Both the position numbers and the translations under genes were made by a program. The notes beneath the pieces are model-generated. The model did not search any database and was not told the origin of the DNA. It saw only the letters and a program-made list of their open reading frames with translations. Below are positions 8,216-17,742 of a DNA stretch of 64,000 nucleotides, one piece after another; the stretch's first letter is position 1; each line of letters begins with the position of its first letter. Location of the stretch: positions 1 to 64,000 of the forward strand of contig JAQCGH010000001.1 of the NCBI GenBank assembly GCA_027620015.1. The letters run 5' to 3'. Origin of the DNA: Cyanobacteriota bacterium (GTDB lineage: Bacteria > Cyanobacteriota > Cyanobacteriia > PCC-6307 > Cyanobiaceae).

Positions 8216-8563
8216 ATGATTTCCTTACTACCACGATCACCCATGTCCCTAGACCAAGAAAGTTGCCTTCCCTGCCGTGATGGGGCTCCGATTCTCTCTG
8301 AAGCTGAATTAGCTCAATTGCTGGCTTATTTGCCCGGTTGGGTTGTGGTTGATGGCCACCATTTGCAAAAAGCCTGGAGCTTTACCAATTTTCAGAAAGC
8401 TCTTGATTGGCTAAATAAAGCAGGTGCAATCTGCGAGGTAGAGGGACACCATGCCGAATTCAGCCTCGGCTGGGGACACGCAAGCGCCGAGATTTACACC
8501 CACAAGGTTGATGGCTTGACCAGGGCTGACGCTGTTTTGGCCGCCAAACTAGATGGGGCCTAA
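8216..8563 (+). CDS. pterin-4a-carbinolamine dehydratase
   Basis: 115 residues of the PCD/DCoH family. The active-site signature EGHHAEF, followed by EIYTHKVDGLTRAD, carries the paired histidines and the later His of the family. It dehydrates 4a-hydroxy-tetrahydropterin to regenerate pterin cofactor; in bacteria lacking phenylalanine hydroxylase it may serve other pterin or folate needs. ATG at 8216 and ATG at 8243 are both plausible; neither has a good ribosome binding site. The full catalytic signature argues against the Rubisco-assembly (acRAF) homologues, which diverge at these sites. It converges on the epimerase gene with a four-base overlap. Confidence 0.8.
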   Translation: MISLLPRSPMSLDQESCLPCRDGAPILSEAELAQLLAYLPGWVVVDGHHLQKAWSFTNFQKALDWLNKAGAICEVEGHHAEFSLGWGHASAEIYTHKVDGLTRADAVLAAKLDGA

Positions 8564-9420
8564 CAGGTGCTAACGGCGTACCTAGTAGCAAGGCTGCAGC
8601 TTTCACCCGAAGCGATTTCGAGTTTGCCGTCTCCACTGATTAGAGCCTGACGAGGTCCTGTCCAGGGCTCCAGGCAGACCATTTGACGTGGCGGTTCAGT
8701 CCAGATCACTACCAGGTTGAACGGGGCGGTGAGTTGCAGATCAAGTGCCAGGCCAGCCTCCTGATCCACCAAGCGCACGTCTCCACTGGGTCGGACCAAA
8801 AGGTCGATGCCATTGGCCATTTGCCCAATTTCTTCATTGGTGTCGGCGTCTGCCATTGATAGGTGGTTTAGGCAGCGTTCTGGTAGCCCCTCAAAGCAGG
8901 GATTATTTAGGTTGCTGAGATTGAAGTAGGGATGGAGGCCGAAGCTGAAAGGCATCGGCTCTTGGCTGCGGTTGTGCACTGAAGTGTCGATCTCTAGGGC
9001 CCCTGCTCCCAGACGCAGCTCAAGCCTCAGCAGAAAGCTGAAGGGATAGCTCTTCAAGGTGGGTTCGCTGTCTTTGAGCTCCAGGGCGATGCCTTGGCCA
9101 TCCTCGAGCGCTGTTAACTGCCATGGCAGCTGCCTGGCAAAGCCGTGCTGACCTAAGGGAAAGTTTCCCTGGGGGAGGGGCAAGGTGTTGCCAGGCAGGC
9201 CGCCGCAGATCGGAAAGAGGATCGGAATGCCGCCTCGCACCGATTTGGCTGGGTCGAGAAAGCGTTCAATATCGAGATATATCAGCTCCTTCCCGTTGGA
9301 GCGCCAGCCGGTCACAAGACCGCCGCGCTCAGGCACAACCCTCAACAGATCACCTGAGTTGCTGGCGAACTCCCAGTGTGGATAGGGGGTATCGCGGTGA
9401 AAAAGTGCCACAGAGCTCAT
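8560..9420 (-). CDS. aldose 1-epimerase / hexose-6-phosphate mutarotase-like protein
   Basis: 286 residues of the galactose mutarotase superfamily: RGGIPILFPICGG near residues 62-74, GQHGFAR near 89, GLHPYF in the middle with the second conserved His, and the catalytic Glu in CLEPWTGP near the end. It interconverts alpha and beta anomers of an aldose or sugar phosphate in the cytoplasm. The RGGIP/PWTGP form is typical of the YeaD-like branch, which accepts glucose-6-phosphate; that is family knowledge and not tested here. ATG start at 9420. Confidence 0.85.
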   Translation of the reverse strand: MSSVALFHRDTPYPHWEFASNSGDLLRVVPERGGLVTGWRSNGKELIYLDIERFLDPAKSVRGGIPILFPICGGLPGNTLPLPQGNFPLGQHGFARQLPWQLTALEDGQGIALELKDSEPTLKSYPFSFLLRLELRLGAGALEIDTSVHNRSQEPMPFSFGLHPYFNLSNLNNPCFEGLPERCLNHLSMADADTNEEIGQMANGIDLLVRPSGDVRLVDQEAGLALDLQLTAPFNLVVIWTEPPRQMVCLEPWTGPRQALISGDGKLEIASGESCSLATRYAVSTC

Positions 9421-9557
9421 GCAGGATTGGCCTATTTAGGCCTGCGGCCTCCCTCCAATCGGTCATTCCTTCACACAATCTTCCATTGATAAACGTTGGA
9501 GCGAGTCTCGATCCACTGTTTAATTTCGTAAACTTATACGACATTTAAGTACTAGTT

Positions 9558-9734
9558 ATGAATCGCCATGAGGACGGCGCACCCTCCCAGGTTTTATTCG
9601 AGCCCCGCAGCTTGGAGTGGCAAGAAAATGGCGAGTTGGCAAGTACGGAGATGTTCGAATTGTTAAAACGACTGCGGTCTGTTGAAACTGGCGAAAACGT
9701 CAACGAACTTTGGCGGCTCAGCCAGAAACCCTGA
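9558..9734 (+). CDS. small hypothetical protein, 58 residues
   Basis: An ATG-started frame of 59 codons in an otherwise empty gap. The product begins MNRHEDGAPSQVLFEP and ends NELWRLSQKP; it is acidic and helix-prone with no membrane segment or recognised domain. Codon choice looks coding and no overlapping frame competes. A weak -10-like TATAC lies near 9535. I do not recognise a family. It could be a chance frame. Confidence 0.45.
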   Translation: MNRHEDGAPSQVLFEPRSLEWQENGELASTEMFELLKRLRSVETGENVNELWRLSQKP

Positions 9735-9811
9735 GGCTGGTTTTAGTTCCAACACTCCCCCTTGCCACGCAGGGAAGCCTTTGGTTGATTTATTTAGTCG
9801 TATAACCTGCC

Positions 9812-10015
9812 TTGCCTGATCCTTCTGCGGTTGCGGAGTGGCAGCATCGTGGCTGCAGGGTGAGACTGATAAGTTGTTGTCCTGCCGCAGAGGCATACAG
9901 AATTCAGCACTGCAGTGGCATGCCCATGGGCGCTGTTGCCAGCCTTCAAGAAGCGCGCATCCTCATAGACGACCACATTCATCTAGTTCGGCAGCGTCTA
10001 ATAGCTTGCGCTTAG
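9812..10015 (+). CDS. small hypothetical protein, 67 residues or fewer
   Basis: Frame from TTG at 9812, or from ATG at 9917 for a shorter product, to TAG at 10013-10015. The sequence AEWQHRGCRVRLIS followed by LQEARILIDDHIHLVRQRL has the pattern of a short alpha/beta protein and looks more protein-like than a chance frame. A TATAAC box at 9801-9806 is a possible -10 element. No domain recognised. The 115 bases after it, to the next gene, show nothing. Confidence 0.4.
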   Translation: MPDPSAVAEWQHRGCRVRLISCCPAAEAYRIQHCSGMPMGAVASLQEARILIDDHIHLVRQRLIACA

Positions 10016-10130
10016 TTGACGATTTTTTCCTAGAGCTACTTGGGGTTTGAATAGCCTCACCGTAGTGCCGGCATAAAATATTAATGTCGCATCCTGAGTG
10101 GGACAGTATGGATCGGTCTAAATGCAAGGC

Positions 10131-10361
10131 TTAGGGTATAACTCTCACTAAACCACGGCGGCGCAGTTCTTGCTGGAATTCACTGCTGACGGGATCCAAG
10201 CGCCACTGACGCTGACCCCACTGCCACAGGGCCTGGAGTCGCCAACCCAACCAAAGCAGACACAACACAAGGCCTAGCCAATTCATCGATAGGTCCACAG
10301 AGAGCACTCTGTTTAAGAACGGACCACGCTGCTGGCGAGAGGTTCCGCCATTCATTGACAC
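10131..10361 (-). CDS. small single-pass membrane protein
   Basis: 76 residues with one clear hydrophobic helix (WLGLVLCLLWLGWRLQALW, about residues 28-46), then a basic tail ending QQELRRRGLVRVIP. No domain recognised. The helix and charged tail suggest an inner- or thylakoid-membrane protein with a cytoplasmic C terminus. The 223 bases upstream contain an 8-bp inverted repeat (AAAGCAGC at 10411-10418, GCTGCTTT at 10426-10433) without a T-run. ATG start at 10361. Confidence 0.5.
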   Translation of the reverse strand: MSMNGGTSRQQRGPFLNRVLSVDLSMNWLGLVLCLLWLGWRLQALWQWGQRQWRLDPVSSEFQQELRRRGLVRVIP

Positions 10362-10584
10362 AAGTCGCTAAGGGCCATGCCTTCGGCTTTGCTGATTTGC
10401 TCCCGCTGACAAAGCAGCCTCTGCAGCTGCTTTAATTGCGAGTTAGGAAGAACCTGAAAACGACTGTGGGCATCTGACCTGTTGGCTTCACTTGCTCCCC
10501 GGGCGTGGCGATCTGCTGACAAACCTCGAGAAATAGGCAGACAATCCCTGAAAATCAGCCGAGTTTCTTCAGTTCACATCTGTC

Positions 10585-11715
10585 ATGACTACGTCAGGTT
10601 TCCCGTTGACAGCTGATCAAGACGTCAACGAAATGACCTTGCGTCAACTACGGCAGATGGCCAGCAACCTCGGCATTGGTCGCTACAGCCGCATGCTCAA
10701 GGAGCAGCTGCTACGAGCCATTGAACGGAAATCAGACTCCCAGCTCGAGTCCACTGAACCCGGTGGAGATGCGCCTGAACCAGAGGATCTGCACAGCATC
10801 GAAGCTGAGATGGGCTCTGCTCCCCGACCCCCCTCCCAAACCGAAGTTGTATTCCTTCCCAGGGATCCCCAGTGGGCTTATGTCTATTGGGAACTTTCGG
10901 AATCAGATCGCCGACAGGCGATGGCCGACGGTGCTAGCCAGCTTGTGCTGCGAGTTTTAGACGTGACAGGTCTCGGCAGTGGTGCTGTTCACCAGCACAC
11001 CATGCAGGAGGTAGTCGTAAATAGCCATGCCACTGAGTGGTACCTCCCAGTTCCCCTCTGTGACAGGGACTACCGGGTTGAACTTGGCTATCAGTTGGCT
11101 GGAGGTCGTTGGCGCTCATTGGCTTTTTCTTCGGCGGCTCGGGTGCCTGCACTGCATCCGAGTGAGCAAATACTTGATCAATTTGTACCCTTCTCCTTAG
11201 ACGTTGCATCTTCTACAGCAGCTGAATCAGCTGTTGTGTTGCCGACAGCGTCTCCTGGTATTCATGAACGCGTTTATCAGACTGCCACCACCACCACAAG
11301 GAGAGCCTTAGGCCGAGGATCTGAAGCTTTCCACGATGTTGGTGATCATTCCATCCAGAATCGTGGTCTAAATGATTCTGGAGCAGGTCTTTGGGCTAGC
11401 GGCCGTAATGAGTCTGGAGCCGGTGGTGTGGCTACTCGTGAGCGGTCATTTTGGTTGGTAGCTGATGCTGAACTAATTGTTTATGGCGCCACAGATCCGG
11501 CGGCAATCCTTCGAATAGGTGAGGAAATAGTGCCCCTTGGCGAAGACGGCACCTTCCGGCTTCAGGTGCCCTTCCGAGATGGTCAGCAGTTATACCAAAT
11601 CACTGCAGTAGCAGCCGACGGTGAACAGCGACGCAACATCACACTTGAATTTGTTCGCGCTACTCCCGATGCAAATGTCAACACTCCCGAGGAAGCGAAG
11701 GCTGAGTGGTTCTAA
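10585..11715 (+). CDS. DUF4912 protein with Rho-N/SAP-like N terminus
   Basis: 376 residues. Residues about 15-50 ([29 protein letters not shown]) form a Rho-N/SAP-like helix-extended-helix motif often used to contact nucleic acid. The DUF4912 domain follows from about 85 ([17 protein letters not shown]) through 170, and a second related segment appears at 290-360 ([23 protein letters not shown]). The linker between about 205 and 285 is low in structure. DUF4912 has no established biochemical function to my knowledge. It converges on leuS with a four-base overlap. ATG start at 10585. Confidence 0.75.
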   Translation: MTTSGFPLTADQDVNEMTLRQLRQMASNLGIGRYSRMLKEQLLRAIERKSDSQLESTEPGGDAPEPEDLHSIEAEMGSAPRPPSQTEVVFLPRDPQWAYVYWELSESDRRQAMADGASQLVLRVLDVTGLGSGAVHQHTMQEVVVNSHATEWYLPVPLCDRDYRVELGYQLAGGRWRSLAFSSAARVPALHPSEQILDQFVPFSLDVASSTAAESAVVLPTASPGIHERVYQTATTTTRRALGRGSEAFHDVGDHSIQNRGLNDSGAGLWASGRNESGAGGVATRERSFWLVADAELIVYGATDPAAILRIGEEIVPLGEDGTFRLQVPFRDGQQLYQITAVAADGEQRRNITLEFVRATPDANVNTPEEAKAEWF

Positions 11716-14351
11716 GGGACCAGATTCACTAGCTTTCCAGGAACTACGATTACTCGGCTGGGGGGCTTGCCCTCCAGCCATTTTTGGGCGATTTCACTTT
11801 TGAGTGCAAGCATTTCAAGAGTTGCTTTATCCGCGTTGGCTGGCACGGCCAGACTGCCTCGCATCTTGCCCTTGACCTGAATTACGAGCTCAATCGTGTC
11901 ACGTAAAAGGGCTGAATGGTCTGTTTGGGGCCAGCATTGAGCGTGAATGCTGGACGTGTTGTCAGGGTTAGCACCCAAACGTTGCCATAGTTCCTCCGCC
12001 AAGTGAGGTGCAAATGGAGCTAACAGAACCAGCAACGTGTGTATTGCCTCTTTGGCTATGGGCGCAGAGGCATCCTCTAGATGTTCAGCCATCGCATTGC
12101 TGAGCTTCATTAACTCCGAAATGGCGGTATTAAACTGGTATTCACCTTCAAGGTCTTCGCTGATGGCATCTATGGCCGTGTGCACTGCCCGGCGCAACTC
12201 CTTCTCAGATGTACTCAGAGACTTGTTGTCAAATTGAGCAGTGGTTACCCCCACTTCCCCCCCGACCTCAAGTAGCTGCAGGCCCCTTGTGCAGGCCCCA
12301 TCCACAAGCCGCCAAATGCGCTGCAAAAAGCGATACTGGCCTTCAACATCGGCGTCATCCCATTCCAGATCTTTTTCCGGTGGAGCCTTAAACAGAATGA
12401 ACATCCGCGCAGTATCAGCGCCATACTTTTCAATTACTTGGGCAGGGTCCACGCCGTTGTATTTCGACTTTGACATTTTTTCGTAGAAAGTATCAAGTAC
12501 TTCGCCGCTGATTGGATCACGGGGGTCGGTTGGGTCGATAACGTCAGCCGGTGCGATGTATTTGCCGGAAATGGGATTCTTGTAGGTGATGCCCTGAACC
12601 ATCCCCTGGGTAAGTAGGTGGATGAAGGGTTCATCGAAGCCAAGTAGGCCCCGGTCGCGCAGCACCTTGGTGAAGAAGCGGGCATAGAGAAGGTGGAGGA
12701 TCGCATGCTCGATGCCACCGACGTATTGATCAACCGGTAACCAGCGGTCCACGGCTTCGCGTGTGAACGGAAGATCTGTGTTGTGGGGATCGCTGTACCG
12801 CAGGAAATACCAGCTGGAGCACATGAAGGTGTCCATGGTGTCGGTCTCACGCTTCGCCGCCTTGCCGCAGCGAGGGCAGTCCACATTCACCCAGCCCTCT
12901 AATTGAGCTAGAGGTGATCCGCCCTTGCCTTCAAGGTTGGCTCCCTCCGGCAGTTCCACCGGCAGCTGGTCGGCCGGTACGGGCACCACACCGCAGCTAT
13001 CGCAGTGGATCACTGGTATCGGACAGCCCCAGTAGCGCTGGCGCGAGATCAACCAATCGCGCAGGCGGAACTGCACCTTCGCAATGCCCCAACCCTGACC
13101 CGCAGCGGCCTCGGTGATTGCCCTTTTAGCTTCGGCGCTTGTTAAGCCATTGAAGCAACCGGAATGGATCAGGACCCCGGGTTCTGTCCAGGCACAACCT
13201 TCTAAGGCGTGCTCGTCGCTGTTTTCGGGAATGATCACCTGCTGCACCGGCAATTCGTACTGCCGCGCGAATAAAAAGTCGCGCTGGTCGTGGGCAGGGA
13301 CGCCCATCACTGCGCCGGTGCCGTAGTCGGCGAGGACGTAATCGGCGATCCAGATGGGGATAGGGGCTCCATTGGCTGGATTGCGCACCTGGGTACCGAT
13401 CGGCACACCCCTTTTGGGTTTGTCCTCGGCCGTGCGCTCTAGATCGCTTTGGCGGCTGACCAGATCACAGAAGGCCTGCACTTGGATCGCCTGCTCGGCA
13501 GTGGTGAGCCCAGCTACCCGGGGGTGTTCGGGGGCAAGGACCAAGTAGCTGACGCCAAAAATAGTGTCGGGGCGAGTTGTGAACACGGTGATCTGTTCAC
13601 CAGTGCTGATTCCAGATGAATCCAGAACCTCAAAGTGCATTTCGGCGCCCGTACTGCGCCCAATCCAGTTGGCCTGCATTGTGCGCACCCGCTCCGGCCA
13701 ACCCTCGAGCTTGGGCAGATCGTCCAGCAATTGGTCTGCGTATGCGGTGATCTTGAGAAACCACTGGCGCAGCTTGCGTTTCTCTACCAGGGCTCCGGAG
13801 CGCCAGGAGCGACCCTCACCGTCCACCTGTTCATTGGCAAGCACCGTCTGGTCGATTGGATCCCAGTTGACGTTTGCGTCCTTCTGATAAGCGAGACCAG
13901 CATCGAGAAACTGAAGAAATAACCACTGGGTCCAGCGGTAGTAGTCGCTATGGCAAGTAGCCAGCTCGCGATCCCAGTCGATAGAGAGGCCAAGCCGCTT
14001 CAGTTGCTCCCGCATCGAGGCGATATTTTGATCTGTCCAGATGCCGGGTTCAATTCCCCTCTCGATGGCCGCATTTTCGGCTGGTAACCCAAAGGCATCC
14101 CAACCCATCGGATGCAACACATGCTTGCCACGTAAACGTTGCACCCGGGCGATCACATCGGTGATCACGTAATTGCGTACATGGCCCATGTGCAGGTTGC
14201 CCGATGGATACGGGAACATCGACAAGGCGAAATAGTTTTTACCTGCCGCCTTCGCATCAGGTTCGGGTGTGCGGTGCTGACCAGCGCTCTCCCAGCATTG
14301 CTGCCAGCGCAATTCGAGGACCTCAGGTTGGTAGCGGGGGGAGTCGCTCAA
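11712..14351 (-). CDS. leuS: leucyl-tRNA synthetase
   Basis: 879 residues, normal for bacterial LeuRS. Class I motifs are present: HMGH at residues 54-57 (within [15 protein letters not shown]) and KMSKS near residue 625. The CP1 editing domain lies in between, with [13 protein letters not shown]. It charges tRNA-Leu with leucine in the cytoplasm and proofreads mischarged amino acids. The C-terminal [11 protein letters not shown] segment is the usual tRNA-contact region. It converges with the DUF4912 gene, and hfq lies just upstream on the same strand. Confidence 0.97.
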   Translation of the reverse strand: MSDSPRYQPEVLELRWQQCWESAGQHRTPEPDAKAAGKNYFALSMFPYPSGNLHMGHVRNYVITDVIARVQRLRGKHVLHPMGWDAFGLPAENAAIERGIEPGIWTDQNIASMREQLKRLGLSIDWDRELATCHSDYYRWTQWLFLQFLDAGLAYQKDANVNWDPIDQTVLANEQVDGEGRSWRSGALVEKRKLRQWFLKITAYADQLLDDLPKLEGWPERVRTMQANWIGRSTGAEMHFEVLDSSGISTGEQITVFTTRPDTIFGVSYLVLAPEHPRVAGLTTAEQAIQVQAFCDLVSRQSDLERTAEDKPKRGVPIGTQVRNPANGAPIPIWIADYVLADYGTGAVMGVPAHDQRDFLFARQYELPVQQVIIPENSDEHALEGCAWTEPGVLIHSGCFNGLTSAEAKRAITEAAAGQGWGIAKVQFRLRDWLISRQRYWGCPIPVIHCDSCGVVPVPADQLPVELPEGANLEGKGGSPLAQLEGWVNVDCPRCGKAAKRETDTMDTFMCSSWYFLRYSDPHNTDLPFTREAVDRWLPVDQYVGGIEHAILHLLYARFFTKVLRDRGLLGFDEPFIHLLTQGMVQGITYKNPISGKYIAPADVIDPTDPRDPISGEVLDTFYEKMSKSKYNGVDPAQVIEKYGADTARMFILFKAPPEKDLEWDDADVEGQYRFLQRIWRLVDGACTRGLQLLEVGGEVGVTTAQFDNKSLSTSEKELRRAVHTAIDAISEDLEGEYQFNTAISELMKLSNAMAEHLEDASAPIAKEAIHTLLVLLAPFAPHLAEELWQRLGANPDNTSSIHAQCWPQTDHSALLRDTIELVIQVKGKMRGSLAVPANADKATLEMLALKSEIAQKWLEGKPPSRVIVVPGKLVNLVP

Positions 14352-14409
14352 AGCAGCCAGGCTGGATCAGAGCTTTGATCGTGCCACAGCTCAGTTGGTA
14401 TGCGCCTAG

Positions 14410-14649
14410 TTAGCCAAGTGCACGGATTGTCGTTGCGGCCGCACGATTGATCAGAGTCAGTGGGCGGTTTTCGTCCTGTTTGAGCGCGAGGTATTGGATG
14501 TCCTGCCAATGCAGGATCCCCTCAAGCTCCCCCACATCCAGAACCTGAACCGCCACTGGGGTTTTGTGGCGAATCAGATCCTGCAAATGCCGAATGCTGG
14601 GCTGCGAGGTATCGAGAACGGTGGCCCGCTTCTCGAAAAAGCTCTGCAT
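14410..14649 (-). CDS. hfq: cyanobacterial Hfq
   Basis: 79 residues of the divergent cyanobacterial Hfq group: DTSQPSIRHLQDLIRHKTPVAV covers the helix and first Sm strand, followed by GELEGILHWQDIQYLAL. The proteobacterial RNA-binding residues are poorly conserved, as usual in cyanobacteria, where Hfq acts with the type IV pilus system more than as a general sRNA chaperone (family knowledge). Adjacency to dapF is a common cyanobacterial arrangement. No other start codon lies between 14649 and the fold, so its start is only 31 bases from the dapF start on the other strand. Confidence 0.85.
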   Translation of the reverse strand: MQSFFEKRATVLDTSQPSIRHLQDLIRHKTPVAVQVLDVGELEGILHWQDIQYLALKQDENRPLTLINRAAATTIRALG

Positions 14650-14680
14650 AAAATCAGCCTGTGGCTACGCTCGCCCCATC

Positions 14681-15793
14681 GTGCTCCAGTTCAGCAAATA
14701 TCAAGGCCTGGGAAATGATTTCCTCATGCTTGATGGCAGGGGTGCTTCGAGCACCGATGCAGGCTATGGACTTACCCCGGAGCGAATCCAGCGCCTTTGC
14801 AGGCGCCGCTTCGGCGTTGGTGCTGATGGGGTGATCTTGGCCCTGCCGCCCCGGCAGGGCGGCGAGCTGCGCATGCGGATCTTTAATGCCGATGGCACCG
14901 AGCCGGAGATGTGTGGCAATGGCATGCGCTGCCTGGCCCGTTTTCTTGCAGACAGTGATGGCGATATTCCCGGGCGTCAATGGCAGATCGAAACCTTGGC
15001 TGGGCGCATTGTCCCCGAATTGCTTTACGACGGCAGCATTCGGGTCGATATGGGAGCCCCTTTTCTCGAACCAGAATCAATTCCCACGACCTTGCCTATT
15101 GGCGATTACGGGCTAGCCCAGGGCACATTGGAGGTGGACGGCAGCTCGTTTGCCGTCGGTGCAGCCGGAATGGGCAATCCCCACGTTGTTATCCCTGTTG
15201 CGGACGTTGAGGGGGTTGATTTGGAGCGTTACGGCGCGGCATTAGAGGTTCACCCGGCTTTTCCCGCCCGCACCAATGTTCATTTCGTTGAGGTACTCAA
15301 TCGCACTCACCTGGTAATGCGGGTGTGGGAGCGCGGTGCCGGACCCACCTTGGCCTGCGGCACTGGTGCTTGCGCCACTCTTGTAGTGGCCCATTTGCTG
15401 GGGCTAGCTGAGCGCTGCGCTCGCCTCGATCTCCCAGGCGGCTCCCTAGAAATTCATTGGGATGAAGCCTCTGGTCATGTGTTTATGGCTGGCCCCGCTG
15501 TGGCTGTTTTTGACGGTGTGGTGACCCCTGAGCTCTGGGGCGATGAGCCCTTCGAACTCGAGGCAGCGGCCCCGGTACAACAGCAACCAGACGCTTCGCC
15601 TGCAGTTGACTGCGCCAGCGTTTGCACCAATGGCTGCATCCAACCTGAAGCCTGCCCTTCAGCTGTAGCCCGGGCCAGGGTTGATGCTCTGCTCAGCAAC
15701 AGCTCTCTCGATGACCTAGTGGCCCTGGCCACCAATTCCCTTGAATCGAGGATCCGCTCCCGCTTTGAGCGGGATCCCCTCCAGGGCGGCTAG
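14681..15793 (+). CDS. dapF: diaminopimelate epimerase with Cys-rich C-terminal extension
   Basis: 370 residues from GTG at 14681, which yields the canonical N terminus LQFSKYQGLGNDF. It isomerises LL- to meso-diaminopimelate for lysine and peptidoglycan synthesis. Both catalytic cysteines are present, in EMCGNGMRCLARF and LACGTGACATLV. The usual family length is about 275-290 residues. Here a continuous frame adds about 85 residues after 285, with four cysteines at 311, 315, 319 and 325 (CX3CX3CX5C) followed by a helical segment (SLDDLVALATNSLESRIRSRFE). The stop abuts the GTG of a cysteine desulfurase. The tail might bind a metal or Fe-S cluster, or derive from a fused small gene. Confidence 0.93.
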   Translation: MLQFSKYQGLGNDFLMLDGRGASSTDAGYGLTPERIQRLCRRRFGVGADGVILALPPRQGGELRMRIFNADGTEPEMCGNGMRCLARFLADSDGDIPGRQWQIETLAGRIVPELLYDGSIRVDMGAPFLEPESIPTTLPIGDYGLAQGTLEVDGSSFAVGAAGMGNPHVVIPVADVEGVDLERYGAALEVHPAFPARTNVHFVEVLNRTHLVMRVWERGAGPTLACGTGACATLVVAHLLGLAERCARLDLPGGSLEIHWDEASGHVFMAGPAVAVFDGVVTPELWGDEPFELEAAAPVQQQPDASPAVDCASVCTNGCIQPEACPSAVARARVDALLSNSSLDDLVALATNSLESRIRSRFERDPLQGG

Positions 15794-17005
15794 GTGGTTC
15801 ATTTGGAGAGTCAGGTTCCAGCACTAACTACCTACTTCGACACCAGCGCAACCACCCCTGCTGCTGTTGAGGTGCTGGAGGCAATGACATATGCCCAGTC
15901 GACGGCCTGGGCTAATCCCTCCAGCCTCCACTCTCTTGGCCTTGCTGCAGCAGAGCAGCTTGAACGCTCACGCCTGAGCCTGGCCGCTGGGCTGGACTGT
16001 GAGCCCGACGAATTGGTGGTGACCTCAGGTGGAACCGAGGCAATTCATCTTGCCCTACTTGGCGCTGCTGCTGGCCTCACACCAGGCCGGCTAGTGATTT
16101 CTGCGGTAGAGCATCCAGCCACGCTCGCGGCAGCTGCCCAACTGCAGCAGCGCGGCTGGAGCGTGAAAACCGTGCCGGTGGATAAGCGCGGATTGCTTGA
16201 TCTCGATGCCTTGGATGGCTTACTGGTGCCTCCAACCCGTCTTGTCTCGGTGATATGGGGGCAAAGCGAGGTTGGTAGCCTCCAGCCAATTGAGGCGATT
16301 GGGGCACGCTGTCGGCGGGCGGGGGTGCTGTTGCATGTTGATGCTGTGCAGGTTGTGGGTCAGCTGCCGATCACTTTTCGCCAGCTGCCCATTGATCTGT
16401 TGAGTGGGGCGGCGCACAAACTGCAGGGCCCGAGGGGGATTGGTTTGCTGCTGGTTCGTCGTGGTCTCGCCATCCAGTCACAACTTGGTGGTGGCGGTCA
16501 AGAGGGTGGTAGACGCGGAGGCACCGAACCTGTGGTGCTGTTAAGCGGGTTCGCCAAGGCCCTAGAGCTCAGCCATGCTTGCCCATCGCCGGCACCCTTG
16601 CGCGACTCACTGTTAAATCGACTCTTGAGGCTTCCCGGGGTGAGGTTGAGCGGTCCGCCGCCGGGCGACTCACGCTTGCCTCACCACATCAGCCTGCTTG
16701 TGTCTAGCGAGGCTGGCCAACCACTTTCCGGCCGCCACTTGGTCCGCGAGCTCTCCCGCCAGGGCTTTGCCCTAAGCAGCGGTTCAGCCTGCAGCAGCTC
16801 TGGATCAGCTGCAAGCCCCGTTCTGCAGTCCTTGGGCTACAGCGAGGCCGAGGCTGCAAGTGGCCTGCGTATCAGTCTCGGTCCCTGGCACCGCCCTACT
16901 GATCTTGATGCCTTGGTTGAGGCGCTGCAGTTTGTGCTTGCGTCCTCGGTAGCGTCGGCAGATCCGTTAACGGCTAATGCTTCCTCCCGATCTGCGCAGC
17001 GCTGA
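15794..17005 (+). CDS. cysteine desulfurase, NifS/IscS family
   Basis: 403 residues of the aspartate-aminotransferase-fold cysteine desulfurases. The N terminus YFDTSATTP, TSGGTEAI, the PLP lysine in GAAHKLQGPRG and the sulfur-carrying Cys in SSGSACSSSG are all present. It takes sulfur from cysteine, giving alanine and an enzyme persulfide for Fe-S clusters or thiolation. The extended Cys loop suggests a group I (IscS-like) enzyme. Its GTG start follows the dapF stop with no gap, and its end overlaps the DUF1995 gene by 29 bases, so the three are likely one operon. Which of the several cyanobacterial desulfurases it is cannot be decided here. Confidence 0.9.
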   Translation: MVHLESQVPALTTYFDTSATTPAAVEVLEAMTYAQSTAWANPSSLHSLGLAAAEQLERSRLSLAAGLDCEPDELVVTSGGTEAIHLALLGAAAGLTPGRLVISAVEHPATLAAAAQLQQRGWSVKTVPVDKRGLLDLDALDGLLVPPTRLVSVIWGQSEVGSLQPIEAIGARCRRAGVLLHVDAVQVVGQLPITFRQLPIDLLSGAAHKLQGPRGIGLLLVRRGLAIQSQLGGGGQEGGRRGGTEPVVLLSGFAKALELSHACPSPAPLRDSLLNRLLRLPGVRLSGPPPGDSRLPHHISLLVSSEAGQPLSGRHLVRELSRQGFALSSGSACSSSGSAASPVLQSLGYSEAEAASGLRISLGPWHRPTDLDALVEALQFVLASSVASADPLTANASSRSAQR

Positions 17006-17669
17006 GGTTGAAGCACTGGCCGCAATTCAGAGCGCTCTAGCAGCAGGAGCCAAGGGCCTATGGAGTGTTGAGCTCCGTTTTGAGGGTCTGCGGTTGCTCC
17101 CCTTGGCCTTGCGATTGCAGGCTGGGCTCAGCAGCGCCGCAGCCAGTTTGAGGTTGCTTTGTGCTGATGCTGGTGCCACAGCCTTGGCTAAGCGCGATGC
17201 CCCTGATCTCGCAAATCGAATTGCCAGCTTGCACGATCAGATGCGCCTCCAGCAAGCTGATGGTGGCAGTGAGGGAGTGCTGCTGTTGGTGGCACCTACC
17301 CCGGCGGACTACAAGGAGGTGGAGCAGGTATGTGCTCTCCACCGTGGCGTTGTGATGCTTTTGAACGGCAACCTCGAGGATGCGGCCATCGGCATCGGCA
17401 GCGTTGCTCGGGAGCGTCGAAAGGGTTTTCTGGCCGGCTGGCAAAGCGCCTATGCCCTTATTCCGACGGGCGACGGGGCCTTGCGTAGGGCCTGTCCGGG
17501 GCCATGGGAGCTTTATCGCTCTGATCCAGATGGCTATCGCTTTGTTTGCAATTTCGACCAGAAGCCAGACATGGAACAACGGGCCTTAGCAATGGCGGGG
17601 GAGGCCGGTCTGGGGTTCGGGGCCAACCTCAAGGTGATGGACGCATTCATTGAAGGCCTGCGCAACTAA
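16977..17669 (+). CDS. DUF1995 protein
   Basis: 230 residues of the DUF1995 family, found in cyanobacteria and plastids. Visible features are an N-terminal helix (SAEVEALAAIQSALAAG), a Rossmann-like segment (GVLLLVAPTPADYKEVEQV, about residues 100-118), VMLLNGNL near 126 and AYALIPTGDGALRR near 160. No catalytic motif is known. In plants relatives appear in chloroplasts, but a defined role is lacking. It overlaps the desulfurase gene by 29 bases and is followed by DUF4330, which suggests co-expression. ATG at 16977. Confidence 0.8.
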   Translation: MLPPDLRSAEVEALAAIQSALAAGAKGLWSVELRFEGLRLLPLALRLQAGLSSAAASLRLLCADAGATALAKRDAPDLANRIASLHDQMRLQQADGGSEGVLLLVAPTPADYKEVEQVCALHRGVVMLLNGNLEDAAIGIGSVARERRKGFLAGWQSAYALIPTGDGALRRACPGPWELYRSDPDGYRFVCNFDQKPDMEQRALAMAGEAGLGFGANLKVMDAFIEGLRN

Positions 17670-17742
17670 CTTCCTGCGGCTCCACTTGAACTGGATCCAA
17701 CTGGCAAGCCTCCGTACACTTCGCAAAACACAGATCCTGTCG

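Noticed and set aside
9429..9442. Palindrome GGCCTATTTAGGCC next to the epimerase start
   Set aside because: Too short and loop too small for a terminator; could be chance in a G+C-rich genome.
9663..9896. Leftward open frame over the two small rightward genes
   Set aside because: Less protein-like product, no promoter-like element and it is antisense to better candidates.
10411..10433. 8-bp inverted repeat AAAGCAGC / GCTGCTTT
   Set aside because: No T-run on either side and not adjacent to a gene end, so not called a terminator.
14564..14680. Upstream in-frame starts for dapF
   Set aside because: They would place dapF over the hfq coding sequence and add residues not found in DapF; GTG at 14681 fits the family start.
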